From a virus: a DNA stretch of 64,000 nucleotides. Positions 17,191 through 25,254 of this stretch are shown here, one piece after another. The notes below the pieces were generated by a model. That model searched no databases. It had not been told where the DNA came from and saw nothing but the letters and a program-made list of their open reading frames with translations. Position 1 is the first letter of the stretch. Each line of letters starts with the position of its first letter. The translations under genes and the position numbers were made by a program. The stretch spans positions 90,850 through 154,849 of the IMG/VR virus record IMGVR_UViG_3300037516_001233; one strand, given 5' to 3'.

Positions 17191-19163
17191 GCTTGCAAGT
17201 CACCTAATGCAACCCAGGTATCTGTAGCTCTTTTTATTAAAGTAACAGAAGACCACTGTGCTCTAAGCTTAAGTCCTGGGGTAGCGTTTATTGTTACTCC
17301 ACCAGTTGCGGTAATTGTAGTCATTCCTGCTCCTGTTTGAAGTATTGTTATTTGCGTTCCAACGGGAAAAGCTACAGAAGAGTTTAAAGGAACAGTTAAG
17401 GTATTAGCTGAAGCATTACTCACTTCTACTAGTTTATCTTTATCCGCCAAGACCAGTGTATAGCTAGCTACCTGAGCGTTAGTTACGACATTGGAAGAAG
17501 CAAAGTCTAATGATATTGTTCCATTGCCTACTCTTATTTTTTTATTTGTAGAATCCCAAAAAATTCTAGCATCAGTTGTTGATGCACTTGTTGAAAGAGT
17601 AAGGAACGGTGTGTCAACTGCTGGACTGGTGAGAGTCTTGTTGGTTAGAATTTCCATTCCGTCAAGAGTCGAGAGAGTGCCAGTCGTTGGAAGAGTTACA
17701 GATGTTGTAGCAGTTGCCGTTAATGTAGTTGCAAATGCACCTGACGTAGTAAAATTTCCACCAAAGGTAAGAGTTTTATTTCCATTTACTACTAGATTAT
17801 TATTTATTGTCGTTGTTCCAGTTGCGGCACCAATGTTCAATGTTGTTGCTGCTCCAGCAAAGTTTATAGTTGTTTGACCAACGTTCAGCAAGGTGAAGGT
17901 AGAACTTAGGCTATTTAACGAGGTTTCAATAGCTGGACTTGTTAAAGTTTTATTAGTAAAAGTTTCAGTTCCTGCGAGTGTTGCTAATGTACCGGTCTCT
18001 GGCAGTGTTATGCTAGTGTTGTCTGTAGTTGCAAGTGTGGTTGAATAAGCACCGTCTTCTGTAGTAATTGTAAAGTTTCCGCCAAGAGTAATAGTTTTAT
18101 CATAATTGACCCAATTGGTTCCATTGTATCTTAGCATTTGACCAATTGATGATGATGTTATTACGGTGTCGGAAAGATCATTTAATACTGCTGAACCAAT
18201 ACTTCCAGTCGGACCAGTCGGACCAGTAATACCAACCTCGCCCTGCAAACCCGCAAGGGAGACAGAGGCAGAGCTAAAAGAACCTTCACCTGCTTCATAG
18301 TCAGAGTAAACACTGAAACTAGTATCTTGAACAAGGGCTGTAATTTCACCGGTAATATATCCTGCTGCTGCATTAACTTTTACGTGATTACCTAAAGCAA
18401 AAGCTCCAGTGTTAGCGGAAGTGAATACATAGGTAGTGCCAATAGTTCCATCAATGGAAGTTGCACATGATGCAGTAACTCCAGCATAAGCGCGTCCTGT
18501 AGAACCTGTTGGGCCTGTGGGTCCTGTATCTCCAGTTAACCCAGTTGGTCCTGTAGGACCTTCTGCCCCAGTAGGACCTGGTGCTCCTTCTGCTCCAGCA
18601 GCTCCTGGTGCACCTTCAGCACCAGTAGGACCAGTTGGTCCTGTAGGACCTTCTGCCCCAGTTGGACCTGGTGCTCCTTCTGCTCCAGCAGCTCCTGGTG
18701 CACCTTCAGCACCAGTAGGACCAGTTGGTCCTGTAGGACCTTCTGCCCCAGTTGGCCCCGTAGGACCGACCTCAAGGCCTGCTACGGCTATATAAACCGA
18801 CACCCTGACTGAACTAGAAGCTGGGGGAGAATCAAAATAAACCGTAATAGTATTACTAGATGTAGCTTCCCAGGAAGTTAAAATTAAACCATACGGAGAA
18901 GCAGCTTCCCTAACAGTTACACTTACATCTCTGCTTCCAAAATTATGAGTGACAACAAACGAAGTATTAGTTCCATCGCCTACAGTTGTATTATAAACTG
19001 TGCCAGCTAAACTAACGGCACTAGTAAACTCAACAATAGCATTGGAGCTATTCTTGTAGAATATTTTTCCATCTGCGTAGTTTAGCGCCAGCTCACCATG
19101 ATCCAGGGTTGTTGGAGCTTGAGTTGGAGTTGCTGATCTTTTTATTTTAATAGTGTTAGCCAT
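17187..19163 (-). CDS. Collagen-like fibre protein (658 aa)
   Basis: Residues 1-50 are the fibre-type opening [10 protein letters not shown]...[18 protein letters not shown], also present at the start of the gene at 19668-21731. Residues about 133-228 are a run of roughly 32 Gly-X-Y triplets ([12 protein letters not shown]), some with Pro in the Y position. From about 300 the protein has repeated '[13 protein letters not shown]' and '[15 protein letters not shown]' strands of the kind seen in phage fibre shafts, then a beta-rich tip. It is encoded directly beside the oxygenase island; Y-position Pro is what prolyl hydroxylases act on in collagen. It is probably a virion surface fibre that contacts the host. 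Confidence 0.85.
   Translation of the reverse strand: MANTIKIKRSATPTQAPTTLDHGELALNYADGKIFYKNSSNAIVEFTSAVSLAGTVYNTTVGDGTNTSFVVTHNFGSRDVSVTVREAASPYGLILTSWEATSSNTITVYFDSPPASSSVRVSVYIAVAGLEVGPTGPTGAEGPTGPTGPTGAEGAPGAAGAEGAPGPTGAEGPTGPTGPTGAEGAPGAAGAEGAPGPTGAEGPTGPTGLTGDTGPTGPTGSTGRAYAGVTASCATSIDGTIGTTYVFTSANTGAFALGNHVKVNAAAGYITGEITALVQDTSFSVYSDYEAGEGSFSSASVSLAGLQGEVGITGPTGPTGSIGSAVLNDLSDTVITSSSIGQMLRYNGTNWVNYDKTITLGGNFTITTEDGAYSTTLATTDNTSITLPETGTLATLAGTETFTNKTLTSPAIETSLNSLSSTFTLLNVGQTTINFAGAATTLNIGAATGTTTINNNLVVNGNKTLTFGGNFTTSGAFATTLTATATTSVTLPTTGTLSTLDGMEILTNKTLTSPAVDTPFLTLSTSASTTDARIFWDSTNKKIRVGNGTISLDFASSNVVTNAQVASYTLVLADKDKLVEVSNASANTLTVPLNSSVAFPVGTQITILQTGAGMTTITATGGVTINATPGLKLRAQWSSVTLIKRATDTWVALGDLQA
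18541..18755 (-). repeat. 90-bp tandem repeat coding for the collagen-like stretch
   Basis: Nearly identical units start at 18541, 18631 and 18721 (the last partial). Each 90 bp encodes 30 residues, i.e. ten Gly-X-Y triplets. The near identity suggests recent duplication and makes length variation by slippage or recombination likely. Confidence 0.9.
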
Positions 19164-19175
19164 AGTGAATATCTT

Positions 19176-19587
19176 TTACTTGAAAAGCGGAGGGCCAAAG
19201 AATGGAGGAAAGTATGGGGGGAAATACGGAGGAAAGTATGGAGGGAAATATGGAGGGAAATACGGAGGGAAATACGGAGGGAAGTATGGTGGGAAGTAGG
19301 GAGGGAAGTATGGAGGAAAGTAGGGAGGAAAGTAGGGAGAATACTTAGTATAAGCTACATCTTCTTTTCTTGGATAAACCGTATTAGCTGCAGGGGATTC
19401 AGATATAATCTCATCTAGCCTAGTTAAGTTGCCACCAGAAGGATCGTTTAGGTTAGTATTTGATACAACTCCGTACGTCAAAACCTGCTGCTGTGAGCTT
19501 AGGATCGGCAACGACTGGCTTATCTCCAACTATGTTGGGTACGTTATTTTTTCTTGGCCCTGATGAATTTCCACTACTAATAGCCAT
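19176..19587 (-). CDS. YFPP-repeat protein split by a +1 shift at CGG (136 aa when joined)
   Basis: The ATG at 19587 opens MAISSGNSSGPRKNN... and codon 39 is CGG (19473-19471), after GAC GTA. The zero frame stops six codons later. Skipping the C gives GGA and joins ...LTAAGFDV to GVVSNTNLNDPSGGN..., ending in eleven Tyr-Phe-Pro-Pro units and a short GPPLF tail. A TTG at 19529 could start the second frame alone, but it has no ribosome site and lies inside the first frame. The repeat tail is probably extended and sticky, and its place between two fibre genes suggests a virion surface protein. Function is unknown. Confidence 0.65.
19197..19339 (-). repeat. Tandem 12-bp repeats coding for (Tyr-Phe-Pro-Pro)n
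   Basis: About eleven direct 12-bp units (minus strand TAYTTYCCNCCN) with scattered third-base changes. Such an array is prone to copy-number change. Confidence 0.9.
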
Positions 19588-19667
19588 AATTTAACCTGTT
19601 GACAAATAATATATTATATTGACTTGCCATTTTTACTCCATAGATAAAGTTTCAGTTAATTATAGTC

Positions 19668-21731
19668 CTAGAACGTTCCACCGTCAAGTATATAGTTACC
19701 AGCAGCTACGTCAGCTAAAACAGAGCTATAAGCCTGTACATTGGTCCCAATGGCCAATCCAAGGGCTGTACGAGCATCTCCAGCATTTGCTGAGCCGGTA
19801 CCACCGTTAGCAATAGCTATTGACGTACCAGTCCAAGTACCAGTGGTAATTGTTCCAAGGGTTGTAATGCTGTCATCACCAGTATACGTACCACCAGCCA
19901 CTGCAGCGAGTGTAGAGTTGTAGGCCTGTACGTTAGTGCCAATTGCTAATCCAAGAGCCGTACGAGCTGCTCCAGCGTCTGTAGAGCCGGTTCCACCGTT
20001 AGCTATGGCTATTGCGGTACCATTCCATACACCAGTTGCAATTGTTCCAACTGAAGTAAGGCTTGATGCGGTTACCCCTGAACCAAGAGTAGTGGCGTTA
20101 AGTACGGAAGTTCCTGCGATTAACAATGACTTGCCAGTTAGAAGGTTGAGATTCTCAGATGAAGTCCATGCGTCAGTTGCATCAATCCAGTTAAAGGTCT
20201 TGTCCGTATCGCCCTTAAGGGTAATACCGCCACCGTCTGCACCTGCATCTGTTGGAGAGGCACTTGAACCAAGCTCAAGGTTCTTGTCATCAACACTTAC
20301 AGTAGTTGAGTTAATTGTAGTTGTTGTACCGTTGACTGTCAGATCACCTGAAAGGGTAAGAGATGTACCAGTAGCAGCACCAATGTTTGGCGTTACAAGT
20401 GTTGGCGTATTAGCGAATACTAATGCACCAGTACCAGTTTCATCCGAAAGGACTCCAGCAAGTTCTGATGAAGAAGTGGCTGCAAAATCCGAAAGCTTAT
20501 TGTTAGTAAGTGCTACTGTACCAGTTGCATCTGGAAGTGTGATTGTTCTATCTGCGGTTGGATCTGTGACAGCAAGTGTTGTCTCATGGGCATCAGCTGT
20601 CGCACCTTCAAAAACCACCGAACCATCATTAAATACTGCTCCAGTAATTACTGGACTAGTAAGCGTCTTGTTGGTTAGAGTTTGAGTGTTTGTGGTTCCA
20701 ACTACTGCACCAGTTGCACCATGTGCTTCTGTTGCAGATGTATGAGTCGTTAAGTTTCCTGCGACTGTTGAAGCTGAACCATACGCGTCGTAAGTATTTG
20801 CTGTTACTGAAATTGCACCTGTTCCATCAGTGTAGGTAAGACCTGTGCCAACTGCATTTCCAACTGCATCTTGAGCAGCTTCATTGAAGTCTGTAACTGC
20901 ACTTGCTGGAATAGCAATTGTTGCTGTTCCAGCTGCTGTCAAACGACCCTGAGCATCAACCGTAAAGGTTGAAACAGCTGTAGCTGAACCAAATGAACCC
21001 GCTGTTACTGCGGTGTTATCAAGATCCAAAGTAAGAGTGTCGGTTGCAGAAGCTGTCGACGTTAGGCCTGTACCACCAACTATAACAAATGTATCTCCAC
21101 CAGAAATGGTTAGATTGTCACCACTATCTGCGTCTACTGTAAATGAAGTAGATATAGAAGCTGTTCCAGCTGCTGTCAAACGACCTTGAGCATCAACCGT
21201 AAAGGTTGGGATTGCGCTAGCTGAGCCATAAGAACCAGCTGTAACGGCAGTGTTGTCAAGGTTAACCGTAACGGTATCTGTTGCTGAAACAACTGAGCTT
21301 AAACCTGTGCCACCAGAAACTGTTAACGTATTGCCATTGGCAATTGTTTCAGTAGTTCCAGTGTCTCCAGCAAAAGATAGCCCAGTAAATGAGCCACTTG
21401 CGCTAACTGCTGAGTCTACATATGCAGTAGTTGCTACTGAAGTAGAGTTATTATTAGCAGACTTTGTTGTTGCTGTTGCAGAAGCACCAAGTGCAATAGT
21501 TCCTGAGAATGTTTTATTACCAGTGATCGTTTGAGTGCCGGAAAGACCTACATAAGCACCTGAGCCACCGATAGCTTCAACCGTGGTGGCCGTACCCCCT
21601 AAACCGCCTGCGCCTTTACCATAGTAAAGAACATCATCAACTTCGTTGTACGCAAGTTCAGCATTAGCGAGTGATCCTGGTGCACCAGCATTACCTGACG
21701 CTCTTCTTTTGATCCTGATTGTATTTGCCAT
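19668..21731 (-). CDS. Fibre protein with repeated beta modules (about 687 aa)
   Basis: The start MANTIRIKRRASGNAG copies the N-terminal attachment region of the collagen-like fibre. The shaft has repeated blocks such as DNTAVTAGS(Y/F)GSA followed by FTVDAQGRLTAAGTA, twice, and 'IAIANGGTGS..AG.ARTALGLAIGTNVQAY', twice. A middle segment with TTINSTTVSVDDKNLELGSS and GGGITLKGDTDKTFNW is a well-known phage fibre motif. I start at the ATG at 21731, one base after the previous stop; an in-frame ATG at 21749 would overlap that gene. No CGG codon was seen. Confidence 0.85.
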   Translation of the reverse strand: MANTIRIKRRASGNAGAPGSLANAELAYNEVDDVLYYGKGAGGLGGTATTVEAIGGSGAYVGLSGTQTITGNKTFSGTIALGASATATTKSANNNSTSVATTAYVDSAVSASGSFTGLSFAGDTGTTETIANGNTLTVSGGTGLSSVVSATDTVTVNLDNTAVTAGSYGSASAIPTFTVDAQGRLTAAGTASISTSFTVDADSGDNLTISGGDTFVIVGGTGLTSTASATDTLTLDLDNTAVTAGSFGSATAVSTFTVDAQGRLTAAGTATIAIPASAVTDFNEAAQDAVGNAVGTGLTYTDGTGAISVTANTYDAYGSASTVAGNLTTHTSATEAHGATGAVVGTTNTQTLTNKTLTSPVITGAVFNDGSVVFEGATADAHETTLAVTDPTADRTITLPDATGTVALTNNKLSDFAATSSSELAGVLSDETGTGALVFANTPTLVTPNIGAATGTSLTLSGDLTVNGTTTTINSTTVSVDDKNLELGSSASPTDAGADGGGITLKGDTDKTFNWIDATDAWTSSENLNLLTGKSLLIAGTSVLNATTLGSGVTASSLTSVGTIATGVWNGTAIAIANGGTGSTDAGAARTALGLAIGTNVQAYNSTLAAVAGGTYTGDDSITTLGTITTGTWTGTSIAIANGGTGSANAGDARTALGLAIGTNVQAYSSVLADVAAGNYILDGGTF

Positions 21732-21732
21732 T

Positions 21733-22050
21733 TTAGAAATTTCCCCCATCGGTTAGATTAGTTTCAACGTAATTGACCCATTTTGAGCCGTTGTATCTTA
21801 GTACATTGCCCGCTGCAACAGAAGTAATAGTAACGTCGTTTAACCCATTTAAAGCTTCCGAAGCTGCCATTCTATCTTTTATTGTTAAATAGTTACCAGA
21901 TGGGTTAAGTCCCAATATAGTTTGAACAGCCTCCATAGCATCATTAAGGTTGGCGTGCTGTTCAGCATGGGGTACTACTGTAGAGTTTAAGTTATCTGTT
22001 GCAGTAGGATTTATTAAAATATCTAGAGAGTTAGGATAATTAGTGGCCAT
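21733..22050 (-). CDS. Small conserved fibre-associated protein (105 aa)
   Basis: The protein opens MATNYPNSLDILINPTATD and continues HAEQHANLNDAMEAVQTILG, NPSGNYLTIKDRM and VLRYNGSKWVNY. The 'yPnsLD...HaeqHa..NdA.eAvq..lG.np.g' pattern is common at the N-termini of phage fibre or baseplate-decoration proteins. The LRYNGSKWVNY strand also occurs in the collagen-like fibre as [12 protein letters not shown]. Here it stands alone, one base before the fibre gene, and it may be a linker or the detached head of a fibre. Confidence 0.75.
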   Translation of the reverse strand: MATNYPNSLDILINPTATDNLNSTVVPHAEQHANLNDAMEAVQTILGLNPSGNYLTIKDRMAASEALNGLNDVTITSVAAGNVLRYNGSKWVNYVETNLTDGGNF

Positions 22051-22059
22051 TTTACACTC

Positions 22060-22473
22060 CTATATTGATAATATTTTTGTTGAATTATTTTCCCAAACTA
22101 TAGTTAAACTAGAGCCTATAGGTGAACCTACGAATGGTAAATTAAATCCAGTATCTATATAAAATAGTAGCCTAGAAGTAGCCGGATTACCAGAAGATTG
22201 AAATAAAATTATTGCATTGAATGTAGTATTAGCTTCTAGGTAAATTGATATGTCCTGAGCATCTATTACCCCAAGGGTGTTTGTTACTCCAGTAATAGCA
22301 GCACTGGTGGCAACTATGGCACTATTATTGATCCCTGAAAGAAACTCATCTGACGATTCCGCTGCTGTATAATTTGCAGTATTTACAAATAGTAGTTTAA
22401 ATTGATTAGAAGAAAAATTTATTTGTCCATTTAATATTGCTTCTTTTGCTTTTTTGTAAACAAAATTAGACAT
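22060..22473 (-). CDS. Conserved small phage structural protein (137 aa)
   Basis: It starts VYKKAKEAILNGQINFSSNQFKLLFVN, has YTAAESSDEFLSGI and ends SSLTIVWENNSTKILSI. This layout (a short helix 'y.kAke..lnG.i.w', an 'h.fLsdi' loop, and a final '.i.v.Wdn...ki') is widespread in phages near capsid and fibre genes, where it is usually left unnamed. The protein is beta-rich and likely part of the virion surface. It is transcribed with the fibre genes. Confidence 0.7.
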   Translation of the reverse strand: MSNFVYKKAKEAILNGQINFSSNQFKLLFVNTANYTAAESSDEFLSGINNSAIVATSAAITGVTNTLGVIDAQDISIYLEANTTFNAIILFQSSGNPATSRLLFYIDTGFNLPFVGSPIGSSLTIVWENNSTKILSI

Positions 22474-22474
22474 A

Positions 22475-23257
22475 TTAAATACCTATATCTTTAGATATTA
22501 TAATCCTATATTTATAGCCAGTTTCATAATATTCTTTGTCGCTTGGATAGAACACAGGAGTAGCATCTGTAGAAGGCATATCTAAATACACTTCTGGCTC
22601 CCAGGAATGAATTGAGACATTAGCTGAAACTGTTTCCCATCTAGATGGTATTCTTTGAATTTTTTTTCTTTGTACTTTAAAGTAATCATTATTAAGAAAG
22701 TTAGAAGCTGGGCGAGCGTTAAAGGTAATTGTGACTCTGCCGTTGTTATGGGAGTTGTCTATATAAAATGAACCATTTTCTGGATCTATTGATTTTATAA
22801 AAAAATTGGGATTCTTAGCAATAATTTGAACTGTAGAAAAAGCATCTATTCTTAAAGATTTATCTTCAATTAAAATCTCTTCATAATCAGGTTCTTGGAA
22901 TGAAGTTATATTAGCTATTACCGTAGATGGAGTAGCATCGTCATTCTTTGTAAAGACTATACTTTCTGATGGTATCTTTTCGTTTACGGCATCAAAGAGA
23001 TTGGTTACTTTTATCTTATATTCTTTATTAGCAGTTAACTGCTGGTCCCAAAATAATCTTAATGTTCTAGAGATCTGATTATAATCAGTAATTGTATTGA
23101 TAGGGGCAAATGGACTATTGACAACAATTGGAGTTGCGTCAGTGCTTTCTACCGTAAAGTTTGGATTAATTAGAGTACTGATTTTAACAGTTCTACCAAA
23201 CTTAATTATTACTACGTCAGCGTCTACACTAGCGTGCTCTATTAAATATAGTGCCAC
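22475..23257 (-). CDS. Ig-like structural protein (260 aa)
   Basis: The protein looks like two consecutive Ig-like sandwiches. Residues about 10-110 contain VVIIKFGRTV, NPNFTV and TLRLFWDQQLTANKEYKIKVTNLFDA, which resembles bacterial Ig-like domains of the SbsA type. Residues 115-220 contain a second strand-rich unit with RVTITFNARPASNFLNNDYFKV. The C-terminus is short and basic. It follows the capsid gene after a terminator. A head-fibre or capsid-attached decoration is plausible. Confidence 0.6.
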   Translation of the reverse strand: MALYLIEHASVDADVVIIKFGRTVKISTLINPNFTVESTDATPIVVNSPFAPINTITDYNQISRTLRLFWDQQLTANKEYKIKVTNLFDAVNEKIPSESIVFTKNDDATPSTVIANITSFQEPDYEEILIEDKSLRIDAFSTVQIIAKNPNFFIKSIDPENGSFYIDNSHNNGRVTITFNARPASNFLNNDYFKVQRKKIQRIPSRWETVSANVSIHSWEPEVYLDMPSTDATPVFYPSDKEYYETGYKYRIIISKDIGI

Positions 23258-23299
23258 ATTATCTCCTTATTTGCCTATACATTTAGTAACCTTGTTTGG

Positions 23300-23334
23300 A
23301 AAAAGAACAAGGGACGGTAGTTACCTACCGTCCC
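23300..23334 (-). terminator. Rho-independent terminator behind the major capsid gene
   Basis: A perfect 10-bp stem GGGACGGTAG/CTACCGTCCC (23311-23320 with 23325-23334) and a 4-nt loop are followed on the minus strand by TTGTTCTTTTTCC. It separates the abundant capsid transcript from the fibre genes. Confidence 0.88.
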
Positions 23335-23386
23335 AAATCCCTTAGGTTTAGTCACCAAAGTGACCGCAACTATAATTGTCCTAAGA

Positions 23387-24445
23387 TTAGGCTGTTTCGT
23401 TAGTAACGAGAACCTCGTAGTTACGGCTGAGGTTAACGTTCTTAGCAACAGTGATACCCTCACCATCGCCAAGCATTACGATGTCGTAGCGCTCTTTCAT
23501 CTTCAATTGACGGATGTCACGTGAAGGATCATCGAACTGGTCGGTGGACATATCGTCCTTGACCAACAATGAACCAACTTCGTTTCTATCAATCAAGAAG
23601 AGGTCAGACTTAGCTGCCGTAGCACCGCTCTTGGCTGTGAAGCTTACGAATGGTGAGACAAGGACATTAAGGCCCATAGGTGCAGTTGCGTTAAGTGCGC
23701 CATCTGCATTTGATGGACGGTAGCCCCAACTTGTATTGACTGCAGATGCTGCTCCACCGTAGTGGAAGATTGCATCTTTAAGGAATACTGACCACATCAA
23801 TGGGTGAAGGATGAAGTCGGTTGGAACATGCTTTTCTGCCATGAGAACTGCTGCCATGTCGACGATATCGTCCCACGTGATGGTGTCATTGAAGGCACCG
23901 GTAATGTCACGACCAGTTGTGTCATCGTATGAACCACTGTCATTGTCGAAGACAATAGTTGCGGCGTCTTTGAAACGACTTAGTGCGATCTGCTCTTTCA
24001 AGCGAGCCATTGCACGACCTGCTGCGCGGACGTGAAGACCAACGATGTCCCAAAGGGAGTCAGCGATGACTTCCTCTGTAAAGGAGAGCTTAACGCCCTT
24101 CTTCGACACTTTGCCTTCAATCTGCTTCGCAAATGCGAGTGACTGCTCTGGGTACTCTTGTCCTTCAGGGATCTCTGCTGCTTGGATTGCATTAACTGCT
24201 GGGAATTCTAATGAACGGCCCTTTCCAAGGCGAACAGTAGAAAGTAAGGGTGTGATCAACAATTGTGGCTCTGCAGCCTCTCTTAGAGTGCGAGAGATAA
24301 CTTTAGGGAAAAGTGCTGCTGCATCTGGTGATGCAAAAGCTTCCTTGACAGTAACTCTGTTGTCTTCGTCGATGTACCCATCCTCTGATAATGCGGTTTC
24401 CCAAGCTGGGAGGCCGGAAAGGAGTTCTTGGATTGTTTTACTCAT
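23387..24445 (-). CDS. Major capsid protein
   Basis: This 352-residue protein has the gene position and layout of an HK97-type shell protein. It has an N-terminal arm, the SRTLREAAEPQLLITPLLSTVRL segment leading into a spine helix, an EVIADSLWDIVGLHVRAAGRAMARLKEQIAL long helix, and ILHPLMWSVFL in the axial domain. A NVLVSPFVSF strand and the final RDIRQLKMKERYDIVMLGDG...AKNVNLS segment, typical of the P-domain, complete it. It follows the protease-scaffold and a decoration-type gene and precedes a strong terminator. I saw no in-frame CGG codon, consistent with high expression. Confidence 0.88.
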   Translation of the reverse strand: MSKTIQELLSGLPAWETALSEDGYIDEDNRVTVKEAFASPDAAALFPKVISRTLREAAEPQLLITPLLSTVRLGKGRSLEFPAVNAIQAAEIPEGQEYPEQSLAFAKQIEGKVSKKGVKLSFTEEVIADSLWDIVGLHVRAAGRAMARLKEQIALSRFKDAATIVFDNDSGSYDDTTGRDITGAFNDTITWDDIVDMAAVLMAEKHVPTDFILHPLMWSVFLKDAIFHYGGAASAVNTSWGYRPSNADGALNATAPMGLNVLVSPFVSFTAKSGATAAKSDLFLIDRNEVGSLLVKDDMSTDQFDDPSRDIRQLKMKERYDIVMLGDGEGITVAKNVNLSRNYEVLVTNETA

Positions 24446-24469
24446 CTTAGGGTTTTCCTTCTTTTCTTT

Positions 24470-25231
24470 TTATAAGGTTAGGTTGACGCGGAATGCGCCA
24501 ATGACATTGTTTACATCCAGGTTTGAACGGATGCCCAACTTGCCGTTGAATGGACCACTTTGCGTGATTTCAAAAACGGTTTTGAGAGCGCCCGGATCTG
24601 AAGGCAACTGCATGTAGGAGAGGAGGCCGTCATCAAAATTGGTGGCGAACTTCTCTACTTCAATTACCTTACCAACTTGCAACCATGGGTATGATCCACA
24701 GTCAGCAGCTGATAATGCTCTTGGGCGACCCATAAAGTCTGGAGCGATTAATGAACCGACTGTTACGTCGTTGTTAATGCCATTGACCATTGGGTACTCT
24801 ACGTATCCATGAGTGATGAAACCAGCACCCTGTGAAGTGCCCTTGTCAAAAGGACGGTAGAGATCGTATTGTGCAACGCCGACTGGAACGCTTCTTACTG
24901 CTACTTCAATGCTGTCAGTAGCGCCTGAGCTGTACGCAGGGGTTGCACCTGTAAGTGGAGACCATGAGTCTGGCATGTTGTCGCCCCAGGTTACTGCAGA
25001 GCCAGAACCATTAGCTGGAACTACTCTTGCATCACCATTAGCGTCAGCAATAACTGAAATGATTGTACCCTTAGGGATTACAATTTCAAAACGATCATCT
25101 TCACTGTCTGAATAAAAGGTCGGGAGACCTGGGTGTGTTAGGAGGTAAGCTGCTGGAGCGATACCCTCTGAGACTACTAAACGGCCTGTGCCGGTCTTAG
25201 TCCCTACTTTACGAAATTTTGCTAAACTCAT
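24470..25231 (-). CDS. Probable capsid decoration or accessory head protein (253 aa)
   Basis: The protein lies between protease-scaffold and capsid genes, as head decoration proteins often do. It is beta-rich, with YDLYRPFDKGTSQGAGFITHGYVEYPMVNGI in the centre and GALKTVFEITQSGPFNGKLGI near the C-terminus. No signal peptide or membrane segment is seen. Family members in other large phages have similar 'tHg.veyp' stretches in my memory, but the function is usually inferred from position alone. The gene is separated by 25 bases from the capsid start. Confidence 0.6.
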   Translation of the reverse strand: MSLAKFRKVGTKTGTGRLVVSEGIAPAAYLLTHPGLPTFYSDSEDDRFEIVIPKGTIISVIADANGDARVVPANGSGSAVTWGDNMPDSWSPLTGATPAYSSGATDSIEVAVRSVPVGVAQYDLYRPFDKGTSQGAGFITHGYVEYPMVNGINNDVTVGSLIAPDFMGRPRALSAADCGSYPWLQVGKVIEVEKFATNFDDGLLSYMQLPSDPGALKTVFEITQSGPFNGKLGIRSNLDVNNVIGAFRVNLTL

Positions 25232-25254
25232 TTAAATTTCTCCTTAGATTATGA

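Noticed and set aside
19936-20685. A 249-codon plus-strand open frame opposite the fibre gene
   Set aside because: It mirrors the low-complexity fibre gene and has no ribosome site; its Pro/Val/Ala-rich product is an antisense shadow.
24045-24617. A 190-codon plus-strand frame opposite the capsid gene
   Set aside because: It overlaps the well-supported capsid and decoration genes in antisense and reads as non-protein-like.
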